Assembly (NCBI GenBank): GCA_964492235.1
Contig: CAZBJQ010000151.1
Location: forward strand, 1 to 6,134
Direction of reading: 5' to 3'
DNA length: 6,134 bases
From: PFL42 sp964492235
GTDB lineage: Bacteria > Chloroflexota > Anaerolineae > Anaerolineales > E44-bin32
Part shown: one piece after another, positions 4,955-6,134 of the stretch
How the letters are laid out: the number at the start of each line of letters is the position of its first letter
How positions within the stretch are numbered: the stretch's first letter is position 1
Made by a program: the position numbers and the translations under genes
Notes under the pieces: model-generated
Seen by the model: only the letters and a program-made list of their open reading frames with translations
Database searches by the model: none
Told to the model about the DNA's origin: nothing

Positions 4955-6134
4955 TCAAGCCTCACCGGGGGGTCCGGGCAAGGCAGCTCTCGAGTCGACA
5001 GCCTCCGGCGCGTCCACCGCCGTGGTCGATAGCCCGGCTTCCTGCAGCCGACGGGCGGCCGGCAACAGCCGTCGCTCCAGCGAGCCGATGGCCTGGTTGT
5101 AGTCTTCCGCCGCCCGGTTGATGCTCTTGCCGACATCCGCCAGATGCCCGATGAACGTCACCAGGCGCTTGTAGAGTTCTTGACCGTGCAGGGCGATGGC
5201 GCGGGCATTGTCGGCCACCTGCGCCTGCTGCCAGCCGTAGGCTACGGATTTCAGCAGAGCCAGCAGCGTGACGGGCGAGGCGACCAAGACATGCTGCTGG
5301 ATCGCTTCCTCCAGCAGCGCCGGTTCGCTCTCGAAGGCGGCCGCCAGGCAGGCTTCGTTGGGCACAAACATCACGACGAAATCCGGGGTACGCTCGAACT
5401 GCTCCCAGTAGCGCCTCTGACCCAGATCTCGGATTCGGGCTTTCATCGCCCGGGCATGCTCGTTCATCTTGAGCCGCCGGGTTTCCTCGTCCCCGGCCTC
5501 GACGGCTTCCAGGTATGCGTTCAGTGGAACCTTGGCGTCGACAGGCACCACTCCCTGGTTCGACAGATGGACGACCATGTCCGGCCTCCCCTGGTCCCCG
5601 CTGAACTGCTCTTCAAAGTCGACGTGGCGAACCAGGTCGGCCAGCTCAACCACCCGGCGCAATGTGATCTCACCCCACCGTCCGCGCACCGACGGCGACT
5701 TGAGCGCCTGGGCCAGCGTGAGCGTGGTGGACTGCAGCGCCGTCTGCGCCGTCGCCAGTTGATGCACCTGCTCCTTCAGTCCCTGATAGGCACCCTCACG
5801 CTTCTGCTCCAGGTCCCGCAAGTGCGTGTCCAGCGCCTGCAGGTTGGTCCGCAAAGGCTCAACCAGGCCGTGCATCTCGGCCTTGTTCGTCGCCAGGTCT
5901 CCTTCCATCTTCCGGATCACAGCTTCGCTCTGATCCCTGGCCCGGCGCAGCAATTCCTCGGACGTCAGCTGCAGCGAGCGTGCGGCTAGGGAGTCAAATG
6001 CCTCTCGCAGCTTGGCTTCCGATTGCTGCATCCATGCCAACTTCTCCTGGTCGGCGCGCCGTTCGGCCTGCATCTGGGCCAGCTGAACCTGGGCGCGATC
6101 ACCGACGGATCGGGCGCGGACTATGGCCGCCAGG
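4955..6134 (-). CDS. rmuC: DNA recombination protein RmuC, N-terminus outside window
   Basis: The frame is open to the right window edge; 392 residues are visible. The first of them, LAAIVRARSVGDRAQVQLAQ, look like the end of the N-terminal membrane anchor plus linker typical of RmuC, so the Met at 6073 is internal and the true start is beyond 6134. Residues about 21-140 form a long charged coiled coil. The RmuC domain follows: SPSVRGRWGE with E155, PDMVV with D185, VPVDAKVPL with D199 and K201, RYWEQFERTPDFVVMFVPNE (241-260) and SPVTLLALLKSVAYGWQQ (286-303); numbers count from the window edge. These acidic residues and Lys give the PD-(D/E)XK nuclease pattern proposed for the family. RmuC limits inversions at short repeats, probably by trimming DNA, but its biochemical substrate is not firmly known. 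The C-terminal tail is Ala/Pro-rich. The TGA stop is 30 nt before the MBL-gene -10. Confidence 0.95.
   Translation of the reverse strand, partial: LAAIVRARSVGDRAQVQLAQMQAERRADQEKLAWMQQSEAKLREAFDSLAARSLQLTSEELLRRARDQSEAVIRKMEGDLATNKAEMHGLVEPLRTNLQALDTHLRDLEQKREGAYQGLKEQVHQLATAQTALQSTTLTLAQALKSPSVRGRWGEITLRRVVELADLVRHVDFEEQFSGDQGRPDMVVHLSNQGVVPVDAKVPLNAYLEAVEAGDEETRRLKMNEHARAMKARIRDLGQRRYWEQFERTPDFVVMFVPNEACLAAAFESEPALLEEAIQQHVLVASPVTLLALLKSVAYGWQQAQVADNARAIALHGQELYKRLVTFIGHLADVGKSINRAAEDYNQAIGSLERRLLPAARRLQEAGLSTTAVDAPEAVDSRAALPGPPGEA

Noticed and set aside
5144..5989. Long plus-strand frame antisense to rmuC
   Set aside because: rmuC motifs are unambiguous on the minus strand; the antisense frame is rich in Gln, His, Leu and Arg, as expected from an opposite-strand GC-rich shadow.
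1..6134. Search for tRNA genes, insertion sequences, CRISPR repeats, att sites or defence genes
   Set aside because: None seen: no cloverleaf with a T-arm motif, no transposase or integrase motifs, no regularly spaced long repeats. All long supported frames are housekeeping or uncharacterised conserved-type proteins.

Overview
The window is GC-rich chromosomal housekeeping DNA from a bacterium. Gene content and protein style fit a Chloroflexota (Anaerolineae-like) genome: an FmdB-type zinc-ribbon protein with a Lys/Ala-rich tail, a Lactamase_B_3-type MBL protein with a degenerate metal motif, and a small alpha/beta-barrel-like protein. The phylum is an inference from general protein resemblance; no database was searched.

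Layout. (1) Positions 1-849, minus strand: start of a division/cell-wall (dcw) cluster, mraZ followed 3 nt later by rsmH, which leaves the window at position 1. Upstream of mraZ, a promoter-like -10 is followed by four GTGGS boxes at an exact 10-bp period, the arrangement known for MraZ autoregulatory operators. (2) Positions 943-1266: noncoding DNA that ends, on the plus strand, with three 9-nt segments able to form two mutually exclusive hairpins. (3) Positions 1267-2676, plus strand: a class-V aminotransferase / cysteine-desulfurase-like PLP enzyme. (4) Positions 2700-3169, minus strand: the RNase P RNA gene (rnpB) with a clear sigma70-type promoter, a P1 helix that closes the molecule, and a strong terminator hairpin shared with the convergent PLP gene. 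(5) Positions 3320-3655, plus strand: a small FmdB-family zinc-ribbon gene with its own promoter, divergent from rnpB. (6) Positions 3656-3908: noncoding convergent interval with hairpins. (7) Positions 3909-6134, minus strand: rmuC (5' end outside the window), an MBL-fold protein with a consensus -10 and GTG start, and a 99-residue small protein with a TTG start. The last two probably form one transcript.

The genes are mostly independent housekeeping units: cell-division regulation and ribosome methylation, sulfur or PLP chemistry, tRNA processing, and genome maintenance. No mobile element, CRISPR array, tRNA or obvious defence system is visible. The items most worth following up are the complete MraZ operator, the attenuator-like leader of the PLP enzyme, and the MBL protein that lacks half of its HxHxDH motif.
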